A DNA stretch of 18,483 nt from JAWXCM01 sp034408745. Its GTDB lineage: Bacteria > Acidobacteriota > Terriglobia > Bryobacterales > Bryobacteraceae. The position numbers and the translations under genes are program-made. The notes beneath the pieces were generated by a model. The model did not search any database. It was not told the origin of the DNA and saw only the letters and a list, made by a program, of their open reading frames with translations. Below, one piece after another: positions 1 to 9,000 of this stretch (position 1 is the stretch's first letter; each line of letters starts with the position of its first letter). The DNA is taken from positions 1 through 18,483 of the forward strand of contig JAWXCM010000351.1 in NCBI GenBank assembly GCA_034408745.1, written 5' to 3'.

Positions 1-1
1 C

Positions 2-364
2 CTCGACGCGGGCGGGTTGATCGCGCTGGACCGAAACCACCGCCAGGTACTCGCCCTCCTCGTCCGTGCCACCGAGCTTGGCCTGCGGATCACCATTCCG
101 GCCACAGCCCTCGCACAGGCCATGCGCAATCCCGCCCGCCAGGCCCGTCTCCAGCGCCTCATTCGCCAGGCCAACACCGATCTGGTTGCGCTCGACGGAC
201 CCGAAGCAACAGCAGTTGGCCTGCTGCTGGCGCGAAGCGGCACCGCCGACATCGCCGATGCCCACGTGGTCGTTTGCGCGCAGCGGGCCTGTCAGTCGAT
301 CGTCACAACAGACCCGGTGGATCTCAATCGCCTCGCCCCGGAACTGCAGTTGTTCGTGCCCTGA
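2..364 (+). CDS. PIN-domain protein (VapC-like nuclease), 5' end missing
   Basis: The reading frame is open from the first bases of the window and reads LDAGGLIALDR before continuing, which is the usual start of a PIN domain with its first catalytic Asp. The first recognised start (TTG at 17) is therefore internal, and a few N-terminal residues lie outside the window. Later segments fit the fold: an acidic stretch GTADIADAHVVV, where the Asp residues would help bind metal, and near the C-terminus IVTTDPVDL, the common PIN ending. About 120 residues are visible, close to the usual 125-140. PIN proteins are metal-dependent RNases, often toxins of VapBC pairs. An antitoxin gene would be expected upstream, outside the window, so the toxin role is inferred. 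The gene ends in TGA at 362-364. Confidence 0.72.
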   Translation, partial: LDAGGLIALDRNHRQVLALLVRATELGLRITIPATALAQAMRNPARQARLQRLIRQANTDLVALDGPEATAVGLLLARSGTADIADAHVVVCAQRACQSIVTTDPVDLNRLAPELQLFVP

Positions 365-406
365 CCGGGTTTCTCGCGTCCAACTCGGCGAGCCTCTGTT
401 TTCCCG

Positions 407-910
407 ACGAAACTGCCGCTTTTGCTGATGCGGATGCCCGGGAACGGCATAGCTCAGGCGCCGGACGAGATTCCGGTCTTCCGCTCCCAAACCAGCCTCG
501 CGCTGGTGCACTTCCATGTGGTGCGGAAAAAGCAGTATGTCACCAATCTGAAGCCCGAAGATATTGATCTGCTGGAGGACGGCAAACCGCAGAAGATCGG
601 GTTGTTCGAGGGCGGGCTCCGGAGCCGGCGGAGCTTACCCGTGGAGATGGTGCTGCTGTTCGACACCTCGGGCAGCGTGGTGCAGCCGGGACTGCTGGAT
701 CTGAAGGCGGCGCTGCTGGATGCGCTGCCGCAGGTCTCACTCCGTGCCCAGGTTCCTCGACAGATCTTTGTTCGCGCGCCACCCACAACCACCCCGGGGA
801 TACAGACCGGTGCTTACCTTGTTGCTTCCCGGTCCATTGCAGGCTTCATCCTGGCCGGCGGACTGGCCGTATGGGCACCTATGCCATGGCGTTCGTGGCG
901 CCGAATCTGA
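407..910 (+). pseudogene. Acidobacterial VWA-domain protein, start damaged and broken in mid-domain
   Basis: Residues encoded from about 461 to 742 match the N-terminal part of the acidobacterial VWFA-related family. They include the strand VFRSQTSLALVHFHV, the segment LKPEDIDLLEDGKPQKI, and the VWA strand with the MIDAS-type motif LLFDTSGSV (DxSxS-like). After DALPQVSL, near 742, the similarity stops and the frame runs through unrelated sequence to a stop at 908-910. The rest of the VWA fold is missing; these proteins normally exceed 300 aa. Upstream, the frame reads KLPLLL after an ACG codon at 407, which looks like a signal peptide whose ATG has become ACG. The only starts left are TTG 422 and internal ATGs. 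A short stretch TYAMAFVAPNLNKESKRIHI near 877-936, in another frame, could be the displaced C-terminus, but this is weak. Confidence 0.6.
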
Positions 911-1076
911 ACAAGGAGTCGAAGAGGATCCACATCAGTTCGGCGCCATCTATGAGGCGGGCAAAACGAAAGGGGCTGAGCAGGCTCAGGCCACGCATCC
1001 GCTGGTTCAGGAAGGGCAGAAGCTGATACCGTCGGTGACGCGCGTGACCAGCCCGAGGCGCAGGTGACGTATTTGA
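743..1076. other. Scrambled stretch with no assignable gene
   Basis: About 330 bases lie between the break in the VWA gene and the inverted oxidoreductase fragment. All six frames were read. None gives a recognisable domain across the stretch, and no ORF here has a convincing ribosome site. A possible VWA-like C-terminal strand is seen at 871-936 on the plus strand. The rest could be debris of the same rearrangement that disrupted both flanking genes. Confidence 0.5.
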
Positions 1077-1226
1077 GACAGCGCCGTCCCACCGGGCGCT
1101 TCTCCGGATCCAAAGATGCGGGCGCCGGGCAACGGAGCGGTCTTCGTCGGCTCGAAAGGCCATATGGCGACCACCTCCCGGGGCGAAGGCGTGTGGCTGC
1201 TGCCGGCTTCGCGATGGGATGAGTTC
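1077..1226 (+). pseudogene. Inverted fragment of the Gfo/Idh/MocA oxidoreductase C-terminal region
   Basis: Read on the plus strand, in the frame of the ATG at 1116, this piece encodes GNGAVFVGSKGHMATTSRG followed by EGVWLLPASRWDEF. In the acidobacterial/planctomycete type of Gfo/Idh/MocA protein this is the segment expected a few dozen residues after the GMGENDRL motif. That motif is encoded on the minus strand immediately to the right, ending at 1225. The piece is thus in reversed orientation relative to the gene it belongs to. It ends at ATGAGTTCAT (1219-1228), a near-palindrome (ATGA-gt-TCAT). The remaining C-terminus of the family (a KLPP.LLPRS-type segment and the RYLRP end) was not found in the window. 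Confidence 0.65.
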
Positions 1227-2236
1227 ATGGATGGGAAAAGACGATCATTCTCGCCCATGCCGGCGGGATTCTGGAAATCGCCGCGCATATTCTGATACGT
1301 GTGCACAGTGACCGGAGGCATACTGCCACGCGCCGGAAATTCAAAGACCACGTGAGCCCGCAACGGCCACAACCACTGGTTTTTGCCTTCGACGAAGACG
1401 CACTCGACCGACGTGGGGCTAACCTTGTCGAGCTGCAGCGCCAGGTGCGCCGGTCCCAGATTGTGGACCAGCCAGTCGCCGAGCGAGCCTCCGGTGGAGA
1501 AGTCGATAAACGCCCGCCACTGATTGGTCATGAGCGGATTGAACTTGCGTGGTTCGGCACACCCGAGCCACAGATCCCAGTCGAGTGACCCCGGCACCGC
1601 GGCCGCCTCAGGTCCCGTTGCCGGGAGGTTGGGCTGGCCTCCGTAGATGCCCCCGGTCCAGGAGTGCAGTTCCTTCACCTCGCCGATGTCGCCCGACCAC
1701 AGGATTTCGCAGGCAGTCCTGGTGCCTTCGTGGTTCCAGCCCTGGTTCCCCATCTGGGTGGCGACCTTGTATTTGGCCGCGGCGTCGGCGAGCAACTGCG
1801 ATTCCCACGCGGTTCGGGTCAATGGCTTCTCACAATAGACGTGCTTGCCCTGCTGCATGGCGAGCAACGCGATGGGCGTGTGCATGCGATCCGGCGTGGC
1901 AATCATCACCGCGTCGAGATTCCTGCCCTCGCCTTCGAACATCTTGCGATAGTCTTTGTATTTTTTGGCTTTTCGGATACCGCGCAAAGCCGCGCGCCGA
2001 GCGATCTTCGTCGACATCGCAGAGCGCCACGATATTCTCAGTGGCCGCAGCGCCGACCAGAATGGCGGGACCGCGTACGCCAACCCCGACAGCTCCGATA
2101 TTCAGCTTCTCGTTTGGCGACTTACAGCCAAGTCGCGAAAGAGAAGCTGCACTGCCGAAACCGGCTGCCGGAACGGCACCGGCCAACAGCGTCCCGTAAA
2201 AAAAAAGTAGCGTCTTGAAACCCGATGATCTTGCAT
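1223..2236 (-). pseudogene. Gfo/Idh/MocA-family oxidoreductase, two frameshifts and loss of C-terminus
   Basis: Intact relatives are NAD(P)-dependent sugar or cyclitol oxidoreductases exported by Tat. The true start is probably the ATG at 2236, with GGGGAG at 2244-2249 seven bases upstream; it reads MQDHRVSRRYFF, a Tat-like leader. The frame is lost at a run of nine T on the coding strand (2198-2206). It resumes as GTLLAGAVPAAGFGS, then KSPNEKLNIGAVGVGVRG (Rossmann motif). It is lost again between codons for FARYPK and KYKDYRKM, at runs of four or six T (1970-1973 and 1961-1966 on the plus strand). It then reads open through AVMIATPDRMHTPIAL, GKHVYCEKPLTRT (family EKP motif), GSLGDWLVHNLGPAHLAL and GMGENDRLFPSMN, ending near 1225 at an inversion junction. 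It follows the sulfatase gene on the same strand, so it was probably the last gene of that operon. Confidence 0.82.
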
Positions 2237-2307
2237 GGGCTGGCTCCCCGGACAGGATTTGTCGCTCCTCACTCTATCAGAATTGCCCAATGAATGCGTT
2301 TACAGCC

Positions 2308-3948
2308 TCAGTTGGAAGCGGGGTACCGCGGCGTCCACATCCACGGAATGGCGCCGCTGCGTTTGGCCCATCGCTCCCACAGGGTCACCATTTCCTTCAC
2401 CCGCTCCGGATGCTGCGAGGCGAGGTCGTGCAGCTCAGTCCGGTCGGTGTCGATGTCGTAGAGCTCCCAGCGGCCTTTCGGGTCGACGGCCACCGCTTTC
2501 CATTTGCCGATGCGGATGGCGCGGTTGCCTTCGTGCTCCCAGAAGATCGGCGCCGGGCGGCTGACGCGCTTGCCCTGCAGCGCCGGGAGCAGACTGGTTC
2601 CCTCCATGCCCGGCATGGACGCCGGATATGTGGCTCCGGACACCGCAACAAACGTCGGCATCAGATCGATGATGTGACCAGGCTGATGGTCGATGGAGTT
2701 CTTGCGGGTGATGGTTTTGGGCCAGTGCGCGATGAGCGGGGAACTGATCCCGCCTTCGTGCGCGTAGTGTTTGTACAAGCGCCACGGAGTGTTGCAGGTG
2801 TTCGCCCATGCCGAGCCGTAGCTGTGGTACGTGCCCGGCTGTCCCATCTTTCGCAGATCGTCGCCACGGTGGAGGACGTTCTGCGGGCCGCTGTTGATGT
2901 CGAACCCATACGGGTCCCACTCCGCGCAGGCGCCGTTGTCGGCAGTGAAGAGTATCAGCGTGTTGTCCAACTGGCCGTGGGTGCGGAGATCGTCGATCAC
3001 GCGGCCGATGTTCCGGTCCATGATTTCGACCATCGCGGCGAATACCGCCATGCGGCGCGCGAGGTCCTTCCGGCGGTCGGGCTCCAGCGAATCCCATGCC
3101 GGGTTGGTCTTGTTCGCCCAGCCGGTTTGTGTATTGAATCGATTGGCCGGGATCTCGCTGCGCGGCGTCAGTTGCTGGAACTGAGGCACGAGGCGCAGCT
3201 TCTTCATCCGCGTATGCCGAGCCTCGCGAATCTTGTCCCAGCCCTGCTCATACACCGGAGCGTACTTGTCGATTACGTCCTCCGGAGCATGCAGCGGAAA
3301 GTGCGGAGCGTTGTACGCGAGGTAGAAGAAGAACGGCCGATCGGGCTTCTTTCGCGTCTCGCCGAGGAAGTCGATTGCGTAGTCGGTGATCGCGTCGGTC
3401 GCATAGAACTTGCCTTCCGGGTAGGTGCGCTCCGGCCGGCCATTGGGCAGACGCGTGTACTTTGTGCGGTCCCAGAAACTGTCGAAGCCATGGACCATGC
3501 CGTAGTACTCGTCGAACCCGCGGCCGACAGGACCGGGAGGTCCGAGGTGCCACTTTCCGGCCATCCAGGTGGAGTACCCGGCTGTCTTCATCACCTCCGG
3601 GACGGTGGCGTTTCGGTCGTTCAACACACCCGCATAACCGGGGAAATCGGTACGGGGTTTGGGCGACGTCATGTTGCCCAAGCCGACCTGATGCGGGTAC
3701 AGGCCGGTCATGATGGAAGCGCGGGAAGGGCAGCAGCGCGCCATGTTGTAGAACTGCGTGAAGCGGATTCCGTTGCCGGCGAGCTTGTCGAGATTCGGCG
3801 TCTGGATCTCGCCTCCGAAGCAACCCAGGTCCGACCACCCCAGGTCATCGGCAACGATCAGCAGAATGTTGGGCTTCTGCGTTTCGGCAGAAACTGGAGC
3901 AGCGAGTGCGCCGGCTGTCGTACTGAGGAGGAACTGGCGTCGATTCAT
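2308..3948 (-). CDS. Arylsulfatase-type sulfatase, Tat-exported
   Basis: The protein has 546 aa with the chosen start. Sulfatases hydrolyse sulfate esters using a formylglycine made from Cys or Ser. The N-terminus MNRRQFLLSTTAGALAAP is a Tat-like signal. Metal-binding D34-D35 lie in ILLIVADDLGWSDLG. The modification signature is C72-C-P-S-R76, with C72 the residue to be converted. GKWHLG supplies K132 and H134, NAPH supplies H216, and FTADNGA supplies D337-N338. All key residues are present and the length is normal. The ATG at 3946-3948 overlaps the stop of the upstream DUF4965 gene as ATGA, which supports translational coupling and favours this start over an ATG 12 codons earlier. The substrate cannot be read from sequence; a sulfated glycan is inferred from the neighbours. 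A formylglycine-generating enzyme would be needed and none is in the window. Confidence 0.93.
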   Translation of the reverse strand: MNRRQFLLSTTAGALAAPVSAETQKPNILLIVADDLGWSDLGCFGGEIQTPNLDKLAGNGIRFTQFYNMARCCPSRASIMTGLYPHQVGLGNMTSPKPRTDFPGYAGVLNDRNATVPEVMKTAGYSTWMAGKWHLGPPGPVGRGFDEYYGMVHGFDSFWDRTKYTRLPNGRPERTYPEGKFYATDAITDYAIDFLGETRKKPDRPFFFYLAYNAPHFPLHAPEDVIDKYAPVYEQGWDKIREARHTRMKKLRLVPQFQQLTPRSEIPANRFNTQTGWANKTNPAWDSLEPDRRKDLARRMAVFAAMVEIMDRNIGRVIDDLRTHGQLDNTLILFTADNGACAEWDPYGFDINSGPQNVLHRGDDLRKMGQPGTYHSYGSAWANTCNTPWRLYKHYAHEGGISSPLIAHWPKTITRKNSIDHQPGHIIDLMPTFVAVSGATYPASMPGMEGTSLLPALQGKRVSRPAPIFWEHEGNRAIRIGKWKAVAVDPKGRWELYDIDTDRTELHDLASQHPERVKEMVTLWERWAKRSGAIPWMWTPRYPASN

Positions 3949-6035
3949 TGCGACACCTCGGCTTTCGACGCCCATTTCTTCCACATGGCGGGGTCGTTGA
4001 GCATCTTGATGAAGACTCCACCCACCACCGATCTTGCCTGGAAGCCGCGGTGCTTCGCGGTGCTGGTCCAGTACCAGTCGGTCATGGGCACCCGGTCGGG
4101 AGTCTCGTTGAGGAAGAGGTAAACGGGGTCGATCAGGGCGGCGAAATCCCGCGGCTGCTCGGCCATGGTCGCGGTCCAGACGATCCAGTCGAGCTTGGTG
4201 TAATCGGCGCGGTTATCGAGGGGAAGACCGTACTTGTTCTGATGCTTCAGGTAGTACGCCATTTCCTTGCGCGCGACGGCCTGATCGAACAGGTTGAGGC
4301 CGAGAATTTTGTCCCATACCAGGTTGTACTTCTGGCTCCACGTGCCTGGCTTGTCGAACGCGAGGCGGTAGTGGTCGCCGTCTTCGGCCATGGCGGGCCA
4401 ACGCTTCGCGAAACCCTGCGCCATGGTCCGGTATTTCGTCGCGATGGCTTTTTCGCCGAGCGCGTCGGCAATCATGGCATAGGAACCGAGTCCAAGAATC
4501 GCCTTGATGCTGAGGTTGGTGTTGTGGGCCAGATGGCCCGCGAAATCGTCGGTGCTGAGCTGGTTGTCCGGGTCCATTCCTTTGGCGGCGAGGAAGTCGG
4601 CCCAACGGGTGAGTTGCGTGAAGTAAGGCCGGCTGAACTCGGCGTTGCCGTTGATCTTGACCAGTGCTCCAAGAAGGATGAGCATGTTGCCGCTTTCCTC
4701 CACGGGCATCTGGTTGTCCTCGCTGATCTCGCCGCCTCCGTAGACCTGCCCGTTGGCCAGCGGATACTGCCCGAGGTCATGAGGCGCGTAGGGGAACTTC
4801 CAGCGGCCCGAGCGGGCATAGTCGAGAACCGGGCGGAGCTGCGCTTCGGCCAGGCGAGGGTTCAGCAGCAGAAACAGAGGCGCAGCGGGATAGATGACGT
4901 CGACCGTGCCCATGCAGCCGTTGCTGAAGTTCTCTTTCGAGAAGTGCAGTGCCGAGCCGTCGAAGTCGACGGCAAGCTTGTGGGCGGCCAGCGTCTGTCG
5001 GTAGGCGAGAATTGCGACGGCGGCGTACTTCGGACCGCCTGCCTTGACCAGATCGGCGGTCAGTTCGGCGTCAAAGCGTTCGCATTTTTCGCGCATGGCG
5101 GTGAAGTTCGCGGCGGCCTGGGTCAGGAGATCTTCCGCGGTGGCACGGGCGCGACGCCAGTATGGACGCACCGGACGACGGAAGTACTCGAGCGAGTAGA
5201 TGTCGTCGTAGGCGGCCATCATGTAGCGGGTGGTTTTGGGGCCGGTGGCCGGGATATCGGCATCCATTGCCATGGCAGCCACGGAAACGTCCCGGTCCGT
5301 TCCCTCCGGCATTTCGAGATCTCGCGAGGGGGGCAGTTCGAGCGTTGCCGCATAGGAAGCGCGAACCCGCGCTGAGATCCCGAGCGTGGTGGCGGGGCCT
5401 GGCGCGGCGAGGTAGAAGTAGCCCCAGTCGATACGCAGGTTGTCGCCGGAGCGAGTCAGCATGCGCTGCTCCGTGCTGCCGAGGCGCACCACCTCGAGAT
5501 TGCCGACGCGGTGCCGGGACCACATCGCCTTCTGCGCCGTCGTATCCACTGCGATGTGGCTGGAGGCATCCACGTACAGTCGAACCTTGTGCGCCTTGCG
5601 GTCGGTGGCTCGGATGTCGAACACAAGGTACGTCACGGGCCGGGCCAGCGTATCCATATCGCCGGCCAGCGCGGGCGTGAGGAAGGTGAGGTCAAACTCG
5701 ATGCCCTCGCCTTCAAAGGTGTAGAGGGTCCGGGTGGGCGTGATGCGACGCGACTTTTCCGGAAGTACCGCCATCTGGCTGGCCCAACGGGGCCCGCCGC
5801 CCATGAATCGCAGTACCTTTCCGTCGACACGAATTAATCCGAGCAGCGGCTGATCCGTCCCGGTCCAGTGCTTTGTTGGCTGCGCGGTGAGCTGGTCGGC
5901 CGTGCTCCAGACGCTGAAGTACGGGTCGTGCGCGATCAGCGGAGTAGCAGGAGGGCGGAGCGGTGCCGCTTCCTGGGCGATGGAGGCCAGCGGAGCCAGG
6001 CCGGCGGCGATCAGTAGAAGAAGAAGACGTCTCAT
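3945..6035 (-). CDS. DUF4965 'glutaminase A-like' secreted protein
   Basis: The 696 aa protein begins with a signal peptide (MRRLLLLLIAAGLAPLASIAQ). Residues 37-43 (DPYFSVW) and 56-59 (HWTG) are hallmarks of the N-terminal DUF4964/DUF5127 region. The segment at about 492-512 with HLAHNTNLSIKAI, the later NLVWDKILGLNLF, and VPMTDWYWTST at 649-659 mark the DUF4965 and DUF1793 parts, which form a six-hairpin (alpha/alpha) toroid. The family includes fungal GtaA, annotated as glutaminase, but the fold resembles glycoside hydrolases and bacterial members are largely uncharacterised. Activity on a Gln/Asn-containing or glycopeptide substrate is therefore only inferred. AAGGA at 6040-6044 lies four bases before the ATG. 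The gene starts 20 bases after the receptor 1 stop and overlaps the sulfatase start by four bases, so the three genes form one operon. Confidence 0.9.
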   Translation of the reverse strand: MRRLLLLLIAAGLAPLASIAQEAAPLRPPATPLIAHDPYFSVWSTADQLTAQPTKHWTGTDQPLLGLIRVDGKVLRFMGGGPRWASQMAVLPEKSRRITPTRTLYTFEGEGIEFDLTFLTPALAGDMDTLARPVTYLVFDIRATDRKAHKVRLYVDASSHIAVDTTAQKAMWSRHRVGNLEVVRLGSTEQRMLTRSGDNLRIDWGYFYLAAPGPATTLGISARVRASYAATLELPPSRDLEMPEGTDRDVSVAAMAMDADIPATGPKTTRYMMAAYDDIYSLEYFRRPVRPYWRRARATAEDLLTQAAANFTAMREKCERFDAELTADLVKAGGPKYAAVAILAYRQTLAAHKLAVDFDGSALHFSKENFSNGCMGTVDVIYPAAPLFLLLNPRLAEAQLRPVLDYARSGRWKFPYAPHDLGQYPLANGQVYGGGEISEDNQMPVEESGNMLILLGALVKINGNAEFSRPYFTQLTRWADFLAAKGMDPDNQLSTDDFAGHLAHNTNLSIKAILGLGSYAMIADALGEKAIATKYRTMAQGFAKRWPAMAEDGDHYRLAFDKPGTWSQKYNLVWDKILGLNLFDQAVARKEMAYYLKHQNKYGLPLDNRADYTKLDWIVWTATMAEQPRDFAALIDPVYLFLNETPDRVPMTDWYWTSTAKHRGFQARSVVGGVFIKMLNDPAMWKKWASKAEVSQ

Positions 6036-6055
6036 TGATTCCTTCGAAATACGGT

Positions 6056-9000
6056 TTAAAACAAAATCTTCAGGGCCAGCTGTCCGACGCGAGGCAATCC
6101 CGTGGTGGTGTTGAGCTGACCGAATTGTTGACTGCCGAAAGCCGAGTTTGGCTGCCAGAAGTTGGCATGGTTCAGGACGTTGAAGTACTCCGCCCGGAAC
6201 TGCACCTGGAGGCCCTCGCGAATGCGAGTGTTCTTCAGCAACGACACATCTATGTTATTGAAAGCCGGGCCGCGCACATCTGGAAGGGTGCGCGAGACGT
6301 TGCCGAAGGTGAACGCCGCGGGCTGTGTGAAGGCGCTGGTGTTGAACCAGCGCGTCACCTGGTCATTACGCGACCGGTCCCCGCTGAGCTCCGCGCTCAC
6401 GCCGGTGGAGTTCGGACGGTTGCCGCCGTTGGGGATGGTTGCGGAGAGCACCAGCGGGAAACCGCTGCGCGACGTCACCACGCCGCTCAACTGCCAGCCG
6501 CTGACGAGTCTGCCGGCCACTCCGTGCAGTTTGCCGAGATACGCTTTGCCGCCGCCGAAGGGAAGTTCCGCCACGAAGCTGACTGCGAGCGAGCGCGCGG
6601 CGTCGATTTCCGACAGCGACCGTTCCGAACGCAGATCGTACCAGTTCTGCACGCCTGTATTCAGGCCGGTGTTCAAATTGTTACCGTTCGCGCCAAACGA
6701 GTTTCTGGTGTCCGAGATCAGCTTTGCCAGAGTGTAGGACAGCAGTACGCTGTAGCCTTTGGACATCCTCTTTTCGCCTTTCAACGCGAGTGAGTGGTAG
6801 ACCGAGTTGCCCGAGGAGCTGTTCACCACCGACACGCCCGAGTACTGCGGGTACGGCAGCAGCAACTGACGCCGCTGCACGCGCGACTGCGCCAGTCCGC
6901 CGGCGGGAATGTTGGGATAGAACGGATTGTCCACCAGTGTCTGGAGCGCTGTTCCCAGGGCCAGGTACCGCGGGTCCAGCGCGTTGTATTCGCGGGTCTG
7001 ATTCAGCTTGACGCCGCGGCTTCCGGAGTATGCGGCTTCGACGAGGAAGGCTCGGCCGAAGGAGCGCTGGATGTCGAGGTTCCACTGCACTGTGTATGGC
7101 GTGACGGCTGCCGGATCCCACGCGGTCACCCCCTGTCCCAGATAGGTGGAGGCACCCAGGTCCGCGCGAGTCGGCTTGAGCAGACCGTCGGCATAGCTGT
7201 TGGTAAGGGTGCGGAACGGGGTAATGCCGTCGATGGTGGCCACCATGGGGGTGCTGGCGGTGAAGCCGGAGTTGGGGACGTAGCCTTCGCCCACATCGGA
7301 GACGCCGAACGGCGCGAAGAACAGACCACCGCCGCCGCGGATCACCATCTTGTTGCTGAACGACCAGGCGAAACCACCGCGGGGAGCAAAGTTGTTCTTG
7401 TCCCATGCGTAGACCTGGCGATTGGATTCGTCAGCGAAAACCAGGCCGCCCTTCAGATTCGGGAAGGCGCTGTTACGCACCGGGCTCGCGATGCCAACGT
7501 CGAAGAAGTTGATCTGATTGCGCCGCTCCCGCATAGGGCTCTCGGCCTCCCAGCGGACTCCGAGATTCAGTGTCAGGCGCGAGGAAACGCGGAAATCGTC
7601 CTGAAGGTACCCCGCATAGTAGAAGTTTTGGAGCGTGTTGCCTACGGCGAGATTGATGCTGCCGCTGGTGGGTGTTCCAAGCAGCAGGCTCGCCAGTCCG
7701 GAACCGCCTGTTTCGGTCACCGCGTTGGGATCGGGGCCACGAGACATGGTGCGGTTGAACGCATAATTTCCGCCGCCATTGTTCAGATTGAAGAGATGCA
7801 TCCGGTGGAGGCGGATGTCCAGGCCGAACTTGAAATTGTGTTTGCCCGAGAGTCGTGCGAGAGACGCCAGCAGTGTGTGGGTGTCCTGGCCGGTGCGAAG
7901 CACGCTGCCGCCACCCTGAGCGGCAAATCCTTCGACACTCATGTTGGGATATAACGGCGCTGCCATCTGCGACACCAGCGACGCCGGAATGCCGAGCGTT
8001 GTCTGATCGAAGCCGTAGCTTCGGGTATTGCGGGCCCAGTAGAACCGCGCGAATCCATAACGCACATTGAAGACGCTGGACGGGCTGAGCGTGACGGTGT
8101 TGTCGAAACCGGCGTTGTAGTTGTTGAGGTACAGCTTGCCGTTGGCCCCGACGCCGGATGTTGCAGGGTTACCGAACGTGTCTGGCTGAGCGAGCGTGGA
8201 GCGGTTCACTGAGAAGCGTCCGAACATTCGCCACGCCTGTCCCATGTTGTGGTCGACACGCGAGCCGAAGTTGGCCTGCTCGATGGCGCGCGCCGCGTTG
8301 TTGACGAAGTTGTTTGTGCCGGTCAACGGATCGCCTGTGGTGTTGGGGAGAGGGTAATACGCTGCCATCTTCGCGCCGATCGGATTGATGCGGGAGGCCG
8401 GGAGGACATTGCCGGGGAAGGCGGTTCGAATGAACCTGGCCGGGTTCGCAGGGTCGACGCGGGTGGTATCGGGGTCGTAGATGACGATCTGTTGACCGCG
8501 CTGCGTGAGGGTCTGGGTGAAGTCGCCTTTCCGCTGCAACTCAGTTGGCACGGTGCCCAGAAAAGTGTCGCCGCGCCGCCAGCGCGTGCCCTGGTAGTCG
8601 GTGAAGAAGAACGTCTTGTTCGTACCTTTGTAGACGCCCGGGATCACCACGGGTCCGCCCACGGAGTAGCCGAACTGATTCATGCGGAAGGCCGGCGTAC
8701 CGTTGCCGGCGCGGCGGTTGAAGAACTCATTGGCGTCGAACGCGCTGTTGCGGAGGTACTCGTAGAGCGAGCCGTGCAACTGATTGGATCCGCTGCGTGT
8801 GGACACGTTGATTACGCCTCCGCCGAAACGGCCCCACTCCGCCGAGAGGTTGTTGCTCTGCACCTTGAATTCCTGGGTGCTGTCGGGGTTCGGAATGGTT
8901 GTCATCTGGTTGACGAAGCCGGTGGTGCTGGGGATGCCGTCGATGAGCACTTCGTTGGTCCGGGCTCGGCCGCCGTTGATGGAGATCATCGAATCGTCGA

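Noticed and set aside
2215..4122. A 635-residue plus-strand open frame opposite the sulfatase
   Set aside because: It mirrors the sulfatase codons in GC-rich DNA, has no signal, domain or ribosome site, and the minus-strand sulfatase has a full set of catalytic motifs.
3948..5375. A 475-residue plus-strand open frame opposite the DUF4965 gene
   Set aside because: Composition is typical of an antisense shadow (Val/Arg/Gly rich, no domain); the minus-strand gene is complete and recognisable.
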